Part shown: positions 19,661 through 31,989 of the stretch, piece by piece
How positions within the stretch are numbered: position 1 is the stretch's first letter
How the letters are laid out: every line of letters begins with the position of its first letter
Program-made: the position numbers and the translations under genes
Assembly (NCBI GenBank): GCA_009801085.1
Contig: VNWV01000015.1
Coordinates: 1-64,000 of the forward strand
Reading direction: 5' to 3'
DNA: 64,000 bases
Source of the DNA: Lasiodiplodia sp. COLG20
Lineage: Eukaryota; Ascomycota; Dothideomycetes; Botryosphaeriales; Botryosphaeriaceae
Notes under the pieces: model-generated
What the model saw: the letters and a program-made list of their open reading frames with translations, nothing else
What the model was told of the DNA's origin: nothing
Database searches by the model: none

Positions 19661-22600
19661 TCAGTATTTTTCCGCCCGACCAATATCAACACCAAACCGT
19701 CTCCTACCGCTGTTGGAGTCGCCCTCCCACCAACCTAGACTTAGCAAACTACCCTCCACTACGTCTTTCCACATTGATTTATCCCGATTCCAGGGTTCAA
19801 TATGCTGTACCTTTGCAATGAGCTCGCTATCGGCAAAAAGACTCATTTTCGCAGCTATACTGCCCGGGTCTTTCGGTAGTACCTTCATATCTCGGTTCAA
19901 AAGAAGCGATACAAGGGCGCAGATGGCGATCATTAGGAGAACCGCCTCAAGGATGCGTGTGGACGTAGGGCTCTGCATAAGGCGTAGGCGAGTAGCATCG
20001 AATATCGTTCCGTTCATTGGCGTGTTCATGTATTCGACCGCTGGCGCTTGGCTGGCGTCAAGAGCATCCAGTGGTGGGCTGTGATATTTCCTGATAGCCT
20101 GCGCCATGTTCTGATTCCAGACTCGCTCCATTTTCGAAATCAAATTGTCCGCGTTCTGTTCACCTATGAGGTCTTCGATTGGCGTTGCGTCCGCCCCGTA
20201 GAGGATAGCCTGGAAGAATTCATCTACGTAAGGCGAGACCTCCAGATCCGGGCGAAATATTTTTGCAGAGGCTCTTACAGTCTCTATTTGAGTGCCTGCA
20301 GAATGTCGATCCAGGAAAAAGTCGTCCGTCACCTCGGTTATCCTTGCCGAAGCCTCAACTGGGGAAGGTGGCGCGGCTTCATCGATTTGGAAATCTGGTA
20401 CAGTGAATGCTGTGTCCACGAGTAGGACTTCGACATATGGCATACAGTGGATCAGCGACGTGTTCGGAAAGGAATTATCAATCTTTTGGCCAACCATGTA
20501 CCAAAAGTGTCTGCGACCATCATCGCAGAAGTCGCCGAAGGGACGCCACTCGTGTTGATCAAAAGGCTCTGCAACAAGCGATTTTGAGGTTGTATAGATT
20601 GCTTGCGCCACATATGCAGGGCGGAGTGACCCCAACCTGGAGTGGTCAATGTTTACCGGTGTGCTGAGACGTGTTCCGTTTTCGAGATTTCCTGCACACT
20701 GCAGAGGTGGCGTGAACTCCGCACCAGAAACTAATTCTCGACTAGTTACCGAAAGGTCCTGATCCCTGTAGTAAGCCAACAAAGAACAGTTCATTCGAGT
20801 ACGAGCAGCTGGTATGCGTGCAGTTAAAGCAACGGTCTTGTCGGAAAATCGAGCCTTTTGATCAGAGGCCATGGAAAGTGTAGGAAACGATAGGTCGTTG
20901 TGTGTCCATTGAGGAAACGGCATATTTTCGTATTGAATGATATTCGCTATGTCGATTGGCTGACCGGCAACTCTTAGAGTTCCAAGGCTGGTATTGTGGT
21001 CGTTGAAATTGAACCATGTGTCGAGATTCAGCGAAGTGTTAAGACAGAGCGGGACAGACTGGGGAGTGTACAGTCCACTGGCAGCAATCGTAAGCATAGA
21101 CGTCAATATAACTGTTGACAACGTTGCCAAAAGTGCTGTTTGCCGGTCTTTGAAGGCTTCAAGAATCAAAACCAGTGGGACGCTTCCAAACGGATCATGG
21201 GTCATAGGCCTGAGATCTCGCAAACCCTTCCGCAGCATTTGGTAAGGAAGTAAGATCCTGGTGGAAAAGTCGAGTGAACTATATGCGAGTCCAAGCAGGG
21301 ACATAGTAGCCCCTGGCGCAAAGGCCCAAACGAGCTTAGTGTAGCCTTCCGTGGAGACTGTAGCAATTCCCGTCTTCCGAACTGAAAGTTGGAAAAGCGT
21401 TTCGAGGACCGTAATTAAGATTAGAGGGGCGATGACCGCGGCTACCCGGTAGAAAAATCGGGCAGAGAACGGCTGCCACCACTTGATGTCCTCTTTATGT
21501 TCCTCTGGAGCACGAGGAGCGGTTTCAACCATGACTTTCGGGAGGGCGCAGCTGTTCTCATGGATGGTCGAAAAACGGCCGGCTGATAGGTTTTTTTTGA
21601 GAGCTTTCTGCGTAGCCGTCCCTGAGTCTCTCATGATTTCTTTCAATCCATTGCTTTTTCCAAAAGCAAGGAGATAGAAAATCAATGTTCCAGGATCCCC
21701 ACCGTGGAAAGGCTTCGTTGAGTAAGCAATGCCAATAGCTGCGATAGACAGCAAGAGGGTGGAAACTTCAATCAGCCTCAACGGAAGTAGCTGAATGCAT
21801 AGTCTACTCCGAGCCACCGAGAGTTTTCCAGCAATCGTATCGTTCAATGGAAGCGTCCTCGAAGCTTTTGCCCACTGCGCTGCAAACTGAGGAAAGAGCT
21901 CCTCGGAAGCCCGGCGGAGTAGTGTTGTGTCGTTGAGAGCGCTAATGGAGTCCAGAGAAAACCCCGCCTTTAGTACTTGGAACCATGGGCTTGTTGTGGT
22001 CAATATTCCACGCATGTTGGCTTCTATTTCAAGGTTTCTGCCATTCATAGACCATACAATACTTTTGGTGATGGTTTCTGAGGTGTTTCCGATCGGAAGA
22101 AGCTCGGTCGGGGTATCTGACACTTCCATCGAGCTGGCAAGTAAAGACGCACGCGACGTCTGAGAGACAACGCGCCTGTTGAGGCTATATGACGGGGAGC
22201 AAATAATCCCCGATATCTCGGGTAGCTGTTCGGCATGGCACCGCTCGAAAAATGTGATGATACAAGAGGATTCGAGTCCAGTTTGAGTTGATGAGCAGTT
22301 AACATGGTCTGCTATCGCAATCGATACACTCGAGATGTTTTGCGGGACGTAGAAGATATAATCCTGGACCAAAAAGGAACTTGACAAAAGGCGTGCATGT
22401 AACTCGTATTTTGGAGTATTGCTGACGTATTCCCACTGAAATGCTTCGCAGCTATCGAGATTGGCGGTAAAAACTTCCACCTCGGCAGAGAACGTGCCAT
22501 TTCCCTCTATGTACTGTAAGTGACTGCACATTGCATATCTCTGAGATTTGATCTTACCATCGTTGGTAGTAGCAAATGATTGGACGGCAAAATCTTCAGT

Positions 22601-23564
22601 AGTACCAGTGGGGTACGTACTGTTAAAAGTTTTGATAGCCCAGAGCCGTGGCAGACCGTTCGTGTCAGGGCTCTCGAGCCCATTGGTAAAGTCAAATTTA
22701 TCAAGAAGGCGAATTGTATGGTCATGAGACACGTTCCTGGATTCTAGACTTAACAGTGCTGTGGAAGAGATGATTATGAGCTGCAGAAGCAAAGACCCAC
22801 AGACAGCTGCCGTCAATGTGTAGTGGGCGTTCTTGATGGACTGAGATATGGTACTGTGCAGAGGGGCAGTCGAATAGTTGAGTAACAACGTCTTTCTTGC
22901 CTCAGAGGGTCCATTGCTCAGTTCCGTCCATGGTGTCGTTTGTCTAATCCGGTATTCCACCCGCGCCCAGAAGGAGGCTAAGACACTAAAGACTACGTGC
23001 ACGTTAGAATTTAGAAGACCGTAGATGCTTATGGGTCATACCAAACGTGGGACCGAACGTCCAGAGATAATGAAGCTTTTGGTCAGCAGTAGCCAACCCA
23101 TTGTATCTTTGAGAGAAGAAGTTCAAGATCTCCACTGCGCAAAAGATTAGAACACAGAGGCCTGCAAAGGCCAGAAGAACAGTCCTTTGCAGAACACGAG
23201 TCGTTCGGGCCGTGGGGTCGTGGCCTTTCCGCATTGATGGGACCCTCTGATCTGCCGTAAAGCTGTGTCACTTTTACTAGCGAAACAAACTACCCGCATG
23301 AAAAGACTTACCATTTGTCGGTGGAGAACCGGTCTCACTGGCGCGCAGTTCGTTCTCTTGATCTTGCAACCTGGTCTCCTCGTAGCTGTGCTTCTGCGAG
23401 GATCTTCCCGTGCTGATGGCAATGTCCGCTACCGAAGAGGATCTCAAGGGCAAGGAGCTCGCGCTATGATTGGGGAAGGACTCGCTCCGTAGACTCGCTT
23501 CCTTTGCTGTGCTACTAGAACTCGAACCCGAATCCAAATGACGTTTTTCAAGAATAGGATTCAT
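19661..23564 (-). CDS. large DUF3433 transmembrane protein
   Basis: Three exons: 23564-23312, 23251-23042, 22992-19661, giving 1264 residues. Junctions are phase 1 with GTAAGT and GTATGA donors, and the frame is continuous across both. A Ser-rich cytosolic N-terminus (about 90 residues) precedes a first membrane helix (TVLLAFAGLCVLIFCAVEIL). Then comes VFSVLASFWARVEYRIRQTTPW and LLLNYSTAPLH, the start of a DUF3433 repeat. A second repeat begins near SLDFSTRILLPYQMLRKGL in the middle of the protein. Several further hydrophobic helices follow, with large extracellular-looking loops rich in N-x-S/T. DUF3433 proteins are fungal, membrane-bound and uncharacterised. Two repeats per chain and over 1000 residues are usual. 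The protein appears complete. Confidence 0.85.
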
Positions 23565-24798
23565 CGCAATAGACTCAGAAAACGAGCGCTCCGATTTTTT
23601 AGGTTCGAAGAGTGCAGCGGGTAAGGTTTATTTATGCGCCCATGGTTTATCTTGGCTAATATCGGCCCCCACCCGACAACCTCGTTGCCAAGAATATTGA
23701 CTTCAACAAAACAAGGACATTGTCGGCTGTAAGCGATAGCCCGCTGCACGAGCAAGGGTACAGCCTCAGCCGTGTGCTTTAAAAAGATACTAACGCATCC
23801 AAAACGTGTACCCGCGTTCGCCTATGCAAAGACCACAGCAGAGCTTCGACCTTCCGCTTGAGTTCTGCCTAGAGCCGTTGCAGGTTGCATGGGCCGATAC
23901 GGTGGCGCAGCGTTCTACTTATTTATGGTGCTCAAGGACATCCCTTAATCGAGATTCGCTGAATAAGACAATAGGCTAATTTAATAGCAATCAGGAGAGG
24001 GGATGACCGTACCTTTCATTTAGCATAATTACAGTAAATAAGAGAACAAATTCGTGGAGATATAGTGGGGAGAAAGAGAAATCCCATGGGCGTTGCACAA
24101 AAAGAGAGAGAGAAAAAAAAAAGGCGAGAAAACGAGGGAACACCAGGCGAACGTACAATGCATTTAGAATGGGGCTGTATATAATGATTCATTCTTCGAT
24201 ATTATCCGACATCTTGACGAATGTGTTACGCAGCGTGCCTCTGGCTTTCACGGCCAGTTCCGAATGGCGGTCAGCTCCTTGACGTTTATCGATTGGCATC
24301 CACCGCCTACTCCACGGAACCCCATGGTCCAAGGCCAAACCATCACCTTTCGCCTGGGCCAATTACCTGTAGCGAGCCAACTGACGGATATCCAGATCGA
24401 TCATGGCCAGTCTGGAGCCTGCCGGGCACGAGCAGCATAAACGACATCGAGGTCCACCCTTTTCATCTCATCGGCGAAAGGAACAACAAGAAGACTCAGC
24501 GTAACCCCTAGAGTACGCCATGTTAGATCTAAACTTATGATTAGCCAGTTTACTCCAAGATCAGTACGCCAGCGTTGGTTAGTCGGTCGAAATGGTCTCC
24601 AAAAACAGGCCTTGTACGCAAGCCATGGACGCACTCAGCATTCCAATCAGCCAGTGATCCGCCCGTCAAGTCCATATTGGTCTGCTCAAACAGAGCGAGC
24701 AAGGGGCAGGGATCCTCCACCCAAATGTTGGCCACCGGCTATCGGCGCCGTCCAGAGGCAGGTTGTTACAGCTCCTTCGCCGACTCATCCCGGCAGAC
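23565..24798. other. intergenic, no supported gene
   Basis: Promoter side of the DUF3433 gene, then AT-rich sequence with purine runs (about 24100-24125). Minus-strand frames at 24401-24735 include a hydrophobic segment but no recognisable domain. Confidence 0.35.
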
Positions 24799-25501
24799 GC
24801 GATGCCGCCCCAATCCCCGTACTACACGCTCCTGTCCAAGGCCAGCAGGGTCGACGCTGGCTCCCAGCCGCAGGGGGATGAGGTCGAGCTTGTGCCCGAC
24901 TCTCAGGCGTCCATCAAGGCGACGACGCATACCGCGTCGCAGCCGAGCCAGACGGTTCAGTCGACCACGTCACGGAGTGAAGCCAGCATGATGCCGCCGC
25001 CAGAAGACGCGGCAGGGAAGATGAGGAGCCCGAGGTGATGTGTGCACGTCGTACTGGATGGCGACGGCCGTGGTGAAGTGCACCGTCCCGTCATCGCCCT
25101 TTCCATCGGTCGCCTGGAAGGGCGCCAGTGTCATCATGATTTTCGTGCTCTTAGTGGGAAAGTCGTGCGGGGCCGATCGACCAGCTAGCTAAAGGCTGAT
25201 GTCGTACCCCGGCAGAAAGATGACGAATTAAACATGGACGTGCACACATCTGTCAGCGTTCACTCTACGTCCTCGTCAGCCTCTACTGCGTTACTTATGC
25301 CGCTCTGCCCGGACCATTGCCAACCACGATGACGCGTACCAGACCCTCCATGGCCATACTAGAGGTTATAGGGATCTGTTCTGGGAGCTGCCGGAGCACG
25401 TTGTGGCCCGGCATAATAGCTGGTATAGAGTCTCCAACATTGAGAGCGCCAACCCATTGGGTTCAACGATGCCTTTCGTGTTGAAGGTAAATGGCAAATA
25501 A
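24799..25501 (+). pseudogene. unrecognised gene, two coding-looking pieces
   Basis: A frame from the ATG at 24799 (MPPQSPYYTLLSKASRVDAG) runs to 25038 with a Ser/Thr/Gln-rich tail. A second good frame, without its own start, covers 25265-25501. It includes YQTLHGHTRGYRDLFWELPE and HNSWYRVSNIESANPLG and ends at a TAA. They might be the first and last exons of one gene, but no clear splice route through 25039-25264 was found. The product is not recognised. The flank beyond 25501 is AT-rich relic DNA. Confidence 0.35.
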
Positions 25502-27277
25502 ACACGAAAATAAATAGAATTACGCGCAGTAACAAACTATAGTCCTTGCTGTAGACTTTACTGATTTCTGCTTCTATCTTTTAGAAGCAAGCTCCGGGTT
25601 CGTAGTTGTCTAAAGTATTGTTACGGCGTCGGTGAGGTCGGACGTAGACACATCGTCAAGGGGATCCGATCTAGCTGACGCTTTGATGATGAACTATAAT
25701 TTGTAGATATTAACAGGTTCAGAGTCGGGGGCATCAAAAAAAAAAAAAAAACATTGGCTGCGATGTTGCGTTGCGGTAAACTACTTCCCAAGCTATAAAA
25801 TCTGCCAACGTCAGGCCGAATGGATATCTTATACTTAGTATCTCTAGAGAATGCGAAACTATTTATAGGCGGCGGAACCTAATTTTTAAAAATATATAGG
25901 GTTGGATTAAGATCGAATCGGCTTTCTACTATACATGATCTTTTTTTTTTTGGCTGTTCAGCCCGGTGCCTACAATGGAACAACTCGTTTTGTTACTCCC
26001 GCCTTTGTATATTTCATGTGTGAAGGAATAGAGTCTGCCTGAAACGCGGATTGACTAAGATTTCGCAGGTACCTAATAAAATTTAGGTCACACGATTGAA
26101 ACGCACAAGTAACATCCCTTCGCAGTGACCCCGTAGGAGGCGAATACAGTTGAGAGCATAAACTAAGCGTTATCTGCAAATAGTAGTTGTCGCTTAGGCT
26201 TTATATTATAAGAATACAAGGCTGGCGATCGACAGGCTGTTAGCCCCCGAATTCTAAGCCCTATACTACCGAGTACTTAACGGCACGGGTTATCTTTCCG
26301 TATTAGTGGACGCCTTAGCCCAGATATTCGGGTTTCCGTCCCTACTATTAAGCTTTCTCCGCTGCCGTATCCTTAATTTTAGCTTTAACGCCTTGCCTTA
26401 AAGAAGTAAGCTAAGTTGGATAGCGAGGTTTAGATTTTATAAGGCGGTGAGTACCTGGGCTACCTTTCGCAGTATTTTAAAAAGCGAAACAGCCCCGTTA
26501 TCAGCCCCATCATTTACCTACATACCTTCTTTGTAATAGTTTTCAGACTTGGCAGATACAACGAATAAAATAAATTTATCTTCCGTAGTGTTTAACGTCT
26601 CTTGCTACTAACTACTCTTTACTTATCCCGCGCTCTTTCGATGCTATAGCACTAGCTACTACTTTTATACCGCATTACACCCGAGGCTTTTACGGTAGCC
26701 GTGTTTAACTCGATAGCCCGGCGGGTTTATATTGAAGGTCTAATACCTACTATCTAGATTATTAAAAATATTAATAAAACTACTACGAGTAATACTAGTG
26801 ATGAGTAAGAGGACGAATTTAACATTTCTAATAATTAGCATGCCGCTGATTTAGTATTCGAGCTGTGCAATGGCCTAGCGGACCCAAAGCGTTGGCGAGC
26901 TAGATATGCAAGATGAACTTAGCAGCTACAACTACGACATATCGCTCGAATAACTGCGAGGGCTGGCCAGACCCGACTCATAGAAGTTTAGACTATCTTC
27001 TCAAACTACCGCTCGACTTTTAAGTCGTGTGTAATCCTTTATTAGGGATATGCATCGTCGATAAAACAGGTACACTCCTATTTACTACACTATCTTCTCG
27101 GCCGATTTTATCGCCGGCACGTCCACCAATTACATTTTCAAGTTAAGCATTTTCTAAATTAAAGGATAAATAATTTAAATTTCTTAATCACACATGTTTC
27201 TTTTAATCATAAAGCTGTAATACAACACCAGTAGACGTACCAGTAGAGATACAATTAAGAAACAAGCCAGATTAAAA
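25502..27277. repeat. AT-rich, mutation-scarred block
   Basis: About 1.8 kb is rich in TA dinucleotides and TAG/TAA in all frames, with A and T runs. Traces of former coding text remain (near 26690 plus, TPEAFTVAVFNSIARRVYIE before a stop). The pattern suits repeat-induced point mutation of an old duplicated or mobile sequence. No transposase motif or terminal repeat could be identified, so the element type is open. Confidence 0.45.
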
Positions 27278-27622
27278 TTACGGCCACCCAACAAGGTTAT
27301 AAAGAAAAGCCTTTAGCTTCACCCAAAACGATATGGCTAAGAAGTTGGTGATGGTGGTCGGCGAAGTAGTAGTGATGGCTGGTGGGTGGCGCGATGCACA
27401 CATCCAGAACAGTCTTCCGCGCGGATCGCGTAGCTCTGTGATGAGGGAGAGGAGAAACCACGCGAGGAGCACGAGGATAACGGTGTTGGCGTGCGTGGCG
27501 GTCGGGATATAGGAGGTATTGGACGTCGATATTTCTTTTAAATCAGAGGAATCTGTCGACGTAGAGCGGCTTGAGTGGGTGCTAGAGACACGGTCTCTCG
27601 CTGGCGGGACTTGTCCTGTCAT
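27278..27622 (-). CDS. small membrane protein, unrecognised
   Basis: A 114-residue frame from an ATG. A Ser/Thr-rich N-terminus precedes a strong membrane helix (NTVILVLLAWFLLSLITEL). A short loop follows, then a second weaker hydrophobic stretch (NFLAISFWVKLKAFLYNL). No family is recognised. It borders AT-rich relic DNA, so it may be a remnant of a longer gene. Confidence 0.35.
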   Translation of the reverse strand: MTGQVPPARDRVSSTHSSRSTSTDSSDLKEISTSNTSYIPTATHANTVILVLLAWFLLSLITELRDPRGRLFWMCASRHPPAITTTSPTTITNFLAISFWVKLKAFLYNLVGWP

Positions 27623-28217
27623 TACTGCAGTGCTGGATACTTGAGGCGATATTTTTGCTGTGGACCGGCCGTCTAAATATTACTCCCCGTCTGGTGTGCC
27701 TAGCATCCGGTTCAGCTTCGAAGGGCGGCATAGAGTAATGTACACGAAGTGGAGTAATCAAATACTAGATGAAGCGGGTTCCTTGAACAAAGAATGTGAG
27801 AGCAGTAGTGGATATGCTTTATTAATCACCGGACAAAGCGCTCTATCCGCATGCGTCGGCATCAGCAATCTGAACAGTAACACAAAGCGGGACAGAACAA
27901 AGCAGATCGGAAGGCTGGACCGCTGTCCAACTCCGAAATCTCATATCGGTGTTTGTAGCAAGCGTGGCAGTAGCATCTCCAATAGGCGCAAAGGCGAAAC
28001 TCCAGCAGGCGTACTAGCAGTGATCGGCTGGGGACCAGTGAGCGATTGGTTGTTCCATCTCTCTACGACGGCGTTGCCGGTCCATGGGGGGTTCGGGTTC
28101 TTTCCAGGAGCAGGAGGTAGTTCGACAAGACCCCAGGGTTCTAGATACTTCCGAATCAGCTAAAAGGGGTCTCGGGACGCCTCGTTCTAAAGGCGGTTAG
28201 CGGCGGCCGCCTCTCGC
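27623..28217. other. intergenic or relic sequence
   Basis: The plus-strand frame starts with GTG at 27660. The opposite strand over 27960-28160 reads a coding-like run (ending NAVVERWNNQSLTGPQPITA and beyond) with a TAG near 27950. Neither can be assigned. Confidence 0.3.
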
Positions 28218-28457
28218 TCAAACCCTTCGGGGCCGTAGAAGTCGTAGAGATACCGCGAGTGTGCCTAGAGCTGCTTCGATAGCTGGCTTAAGTTTAGCTT
28301 CGAACGCCGCCACGGGTTGAGTGGCTTCACTAATCGCCGTGGCCAAGTCACTAGCAGAGGGCTCGTTATAAGTAGAGTGATGTTGCGCGCTGGACGGGGC
28401 CAGCATAGCACTTAGCATCATAGCTACGAGGCAGCCGAACATGAAGGTGAACCTCAT
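28218..28457 (-). CDS. possible small secreted protein
   Basis: A 79-residue frame from an ATG. Residues 1-24 form a clear signal peptide ending SSA (MRFTFMFGCLVAMMLSAMLA). The mature part is Ala- and Glu-rich and helical (ATAISEATQPVAAFEAKLK). The C-terminal 15 residues are basic and Leu-rich, unlike the rest, so the true end may be altered. No family is recognised. The surrounding sequence shows RIP-like decay. Confidence 0.4.
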   Translation of the reverse strand: MRFTFMFGCLVAMMLSAMLAPSSAQHHSTYNEPSASDLATAISEATQPVAAFEAKLKPAIEAALGTLAVSLRLLRPRRV

Positions 28458-29100
28458 TGCTGCGGTAGAACGGGAGGCTGTCCTTATTTAAGCTTGCAGT
28501 CTCCACTAAGTTCCTCGTAAAGAAAGTGGAATCACAGCCAATTCGAAGCCACGTCTTGTACGGACGAGATGAGAAAATTCTACTCGATCAAATACCAGGT
28601 GGAGCGGAAACCTCGAAGTCACATCTCTCCTCACCTCCAGAAGAGGGAGGTGATAGCGAAATGCAAGGTACTGCATATCATCGGTGTAGTTAGGCCTTGC
28701 GATGCTCTCACCTGAGGCCCAAACATGAAAAGAATGCCAGAACTGTATTAGGGTGTCGTGGAAAGTGTCTGTACTTTGAGGCATGGTTTCATCGGAGTCC
28801 AGCTCATGCAAGATTTCCGAACCAGACAAATCCACACACAGAGCATCCCTCAGCTATATACAATCGCAAATGTGGAGGAACTAGTAGGAGGCCTTCGAAG
28901 CTGTATGGCATTCTGCGGCCTGACCAGATTGGCCCAAGTCCTCGGTCGTGGCGAAGTGGGTCTTGGTAGTCTTGGCTGTTCAGCGTGGTGTTTGGGTATG
29001 ATGTTATGGCAAGATCTATATTGGTAAACCTAAAGGAGCTACCGCCATCAAGCCGGGAGATAGTGAGACTAAGTACTCTCATCAAAACTCCACTACCTAG
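28458..29100. other. intergenic, no supported gene
   Basis: A 109-residue minus frame at 28506-28835 starts with GTG and has no recognised motif. The remainder is unremarkable. Confidence 0.35.
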
Positions 29101-30640
29101 TTGCTAAGCCCTTCCATATCCCCTCGGATCGTAGCAGTCTCAATCAGGTCCAAAGCCTCCCCCGCCGGCACGCGTAGCTTTATAACTTTCCCATCAAGGT
29201 CCAACGCAAGCAGCTCCTCGTCCGCTCGATGCACGTCTCCATCCCAATCCACGCGCACGACCACGACCGTCCCCTTTCCAGCCAGCTCCGCCTAGTCGAC
29301 CCACACGAAGAAGCCGTGCACCAACGCCTCGTCGAACCGCCGCGTCCGACACACCCACGGAAACCACTACGCCGCCTCGTCTAGCTCCTCCCACCGGATC
29401 TTCTCGTTAACACGGCCCGGCACCACTCGGCGCGGCGGCGCATACACGACGCGCTTGTCATGCTCGTCCCGCGTCCGCCATCTCGGATCCAGCGCCTGTC
29501 TGCCTACCATGTCGTAGCCCTCGGTCCCCACGCCTGGCTCGACGATGAGGACGAGCGGGTGCTTAAGTCGGTATGCGGCGTCGTCGAGGTAGCGTTGCTG
29601 GAAGCCTGCGTATTCCTCGGCTAGTATGCGCTGGTGGTGAGCGGGGGTCGCGATGCCCTTGTCCCACGCGAGGTGCACTAGCACGAGACCGTGCTCGCCA
29701 TAGTACGGCGTGTCGGCAACAAGCAGCCGCGTCCTGTTTAGTCGGGGGTTCTTACGGCAGCGCCTAGAGTATCGGGCGCAAGCTTAAGCGACGAGGTCGG
29801 CGGTGACGGTGGAGTTAGAAGGCACCATAGAGTTAAAGCTGTCAGGCGGGCTGGTGGTTTATAGCGTTAGGGTGACTTACCAGCGAATAATATAGTCGGT
29901 TTCGGGGTTCTTTTTACGCGAGAAGCCGGGTTCAAGCTTATAGATAAGTTTTTCCGCGTCGATGCCGGAGATTCTATAGAGGAGAGCGAAGGTGTCAATG
30001 TGCTTAATATAGGCTGGCGGCGGGTCCGGGCCGCTGTCGAAGCTGTCGCTTTTATCGTTGTCATCGTCATCGTCGTTGTCATATCCGCTGGGAGGCATTT
30101 CGTAAGACTCCTTCTCTTCAGACCAGTCCGAGTTTCCAACCTAGAGATTGGAAACAGTCAGTCCGGCTTCAGCAGCCTTAGTGAAGAACGAGTCGGTGCT
30201 ACAGCCGGCTTCATCAAAGTTACCATCATTAAGGGTGATAAGCAACACGCCCTTCGTCTTCCATTCCTTATCGGTAGCTACGATAAAGTAGATGGAATCG
30301 AACGTATAGTAAGGGCCGAGCTCGAGATGATAGTCGTAGACGGCGCGCAAAGGGCTTCCTATAAAGCGCGCTTGCGTATCCGCGGGAAGGCGCACGTTGT
30401 CGCCTAGAATTACGTCGGAAATTTCAGACTCGCACTACCGCTACAGCTCATGCAGCTTACCATCTGACAGCTCGATAAGAGTATAGAGAGTAGTCGGGAG
30501 AAATAATATAGGCTCGTTACGGTAGCGCTCCACTAGCGCCGTCGGCGGTAGGCTGAGATATAGAGGCCATAATAATTACGATCGCGCACCGTCTGCAGAC
30601 CGTCATAGATTATAATAAGGTCTTAATACTAAATCACGGT
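29101..30640 (-). pseudogene. RIP-type pseudogene of an unrecognised protein
   Basis: One reading frame can be followed on the minus strand from about 30600 to 29101 through one good intron (donor GTAAGT at 29880, CTAAC branch, acceptor CAG at 29851). It keeps sense for about 480 codons. It is broken only by TAG codons (HEL*R*CE, SNL*VGN, EAA*WF, WVD*AEL) and one TAA (DLVA*AC). Readable stretches include DTPYYGEHGLVLVHLAWDKG, HPLVLIVEPGVGTEGYDMVG, a poly-Asp run and an end at GDMEGLSN. Each stop is one transition from Gln or Trp. No family is recognised and no start is clear. Confidence 0.65.
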
Positions 30641-31560
30641 AAAATAAAGGCCTTTAATCATCCGTAGGTGTTGTTGCAGCAGTGCGACATTTTTAAAAAA
30701 ATATACCAGGCGACGGGCAACTTTAAGATGCTTAAAGGCCTAGTAAAGACCGCGTAGAAGGCAAAATAGAGATCCTAGCTATCTTTTCTAGCTAAGGTCT
30801 TTATCGATAGAAAATAAGCCCAGTCGTTAGCTAACTTACATCTTAGGCTAGTATTAGATATTCATATTAAATGCCACTCATTAACGTGTTTTACCACTCA
30901 GTAGGCCACACTAGTTAGCGGACCACTCCACTAACACCGAAACACTTTTCGGTACAAATATGTTAATGTAAGGTGGACCACTCGGTCGAGGCTAAGTAAA
31001 TAATAGATTACACGATTCGAAGTAAGTAAGATTAGAAAGAGAGAAGTAAATTTATACCTATGTACTTCTACCTATCCTCTAGAAAAAGGCAATAAGCGTG
31101 TCGTAAATACATAGTTTTAAAGTAATATAACCGAGGAATTAAGAACACCCGAGGATGTAATATCCGAGGGTATTAGCATAAAAGATAAATAGCTATTACG
31201 AACTAACATTATTTACTCGTTTACTTACTCCGTTGCTGTCTAGCCATTCACATCCTCACTTAGCGCCATTTACATATATATATTAGCTCTTTCTACTCCT
31301 ATTTCTCTATCTCTTCTTCTTCTTCTTCTTCTTCTTCTTCTTCCTTAACTTAGAAACTATATTAGTTTAGTATCCATCTTAATCGTGCATCGATGCTAGT
31401 CGTAATAAGAGAATAGAGAGAGCCGCTTTATACTTAGAAAGCGTAGGCTATAAGGCTACAAAGACTAAAAGGTTAGTATTACATTCAACTAACAATCTAC
31501 GTATAAAGAGAGAAGAGAAAGAAAGTATAAGAGGCGAGGTTAGTATATCTACCGCGCTGG
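30641..31560. repeat. AT-rich, mutation-scarred block
   Basis: This TA-rich sequence carries dense stop codons and no frame. It continues the decayed zone and contains a TTC microsatellite, listed separately. Confidence 0.4.
31312..31343. repeat. (TTC)n microsatellite
   Basis: About ten uninterrupted TTC units occur in the AT-rich block. Confidence 0.85.
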
Positions 31561-31584
31561 GCCTACCTAGTTAAGTAGGCTGCC

Positions 31585-31861
31585 TCCAATTAGCTCAATT
31601 CCCTGCACCCCTTCCGTCGTCAGCCCCCGCTTTACCGAACTTGTCCTCCAGCCACGGCGCATAGACATCGACAAGATCAAGCGGACGAACCCGAGCGCAT
31701 TTACCTATTTTGGCACGCCCGACACCCCCTCAGACTACCGCCAGCTCCCAGACCTGGCCCAAGTCGGCGTTTGGGTCGAACGTGACAAGGACGGGTTCGA
31801 GGATACCAGAAAAGAATACCGCTTAGTTACCAGAGTAGGGTACAAAAGCTACCCCGGCTGA
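31585..31861 (+). pseudogene. 3' fragment of an unrecognised coding sequence
   Basis: An open frame without a start reads RFTELVLQPRRIDIDKIKRT, then FTYFGTPDTPSDYRQLPDLA and VERDKDGFEDTRKEYRLVTR, ending in a TGA. Base composition is clearly richer in GC than the flank, and codon use looks protein-like. The upstream part is lost in AT-rich DNA. No family is recognised. Confidence 0.45.
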
Positions 31862-31989
31862 CCACCCACTCTGTCCTCATACCACTCATCCAATGTCGAC
31901 AATACTACATCGTTTTCATCACCTAGTGAAACATCATTCTATACGCACATGGTGTTTTAAAGCCTAAAATAAAGTGTTTATAGACTAGG

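Noticed and set aside
24100..24125. A/G-rich run as a possible retroelement tail
   Set aside because: No reverse-transcriptase frame, target-site duplication or second end nearby.
27098..27105. Another TCGGCCGA palindrome
   Set aside because: A single copy in decayed AT-rich DNA, not near a promoter; taken as chance.
25502..27277. Complete DNA transposon
   Set aside because: The region looks like a mutated repeat, but no terminal inverted repeats or DDE motif could be read.
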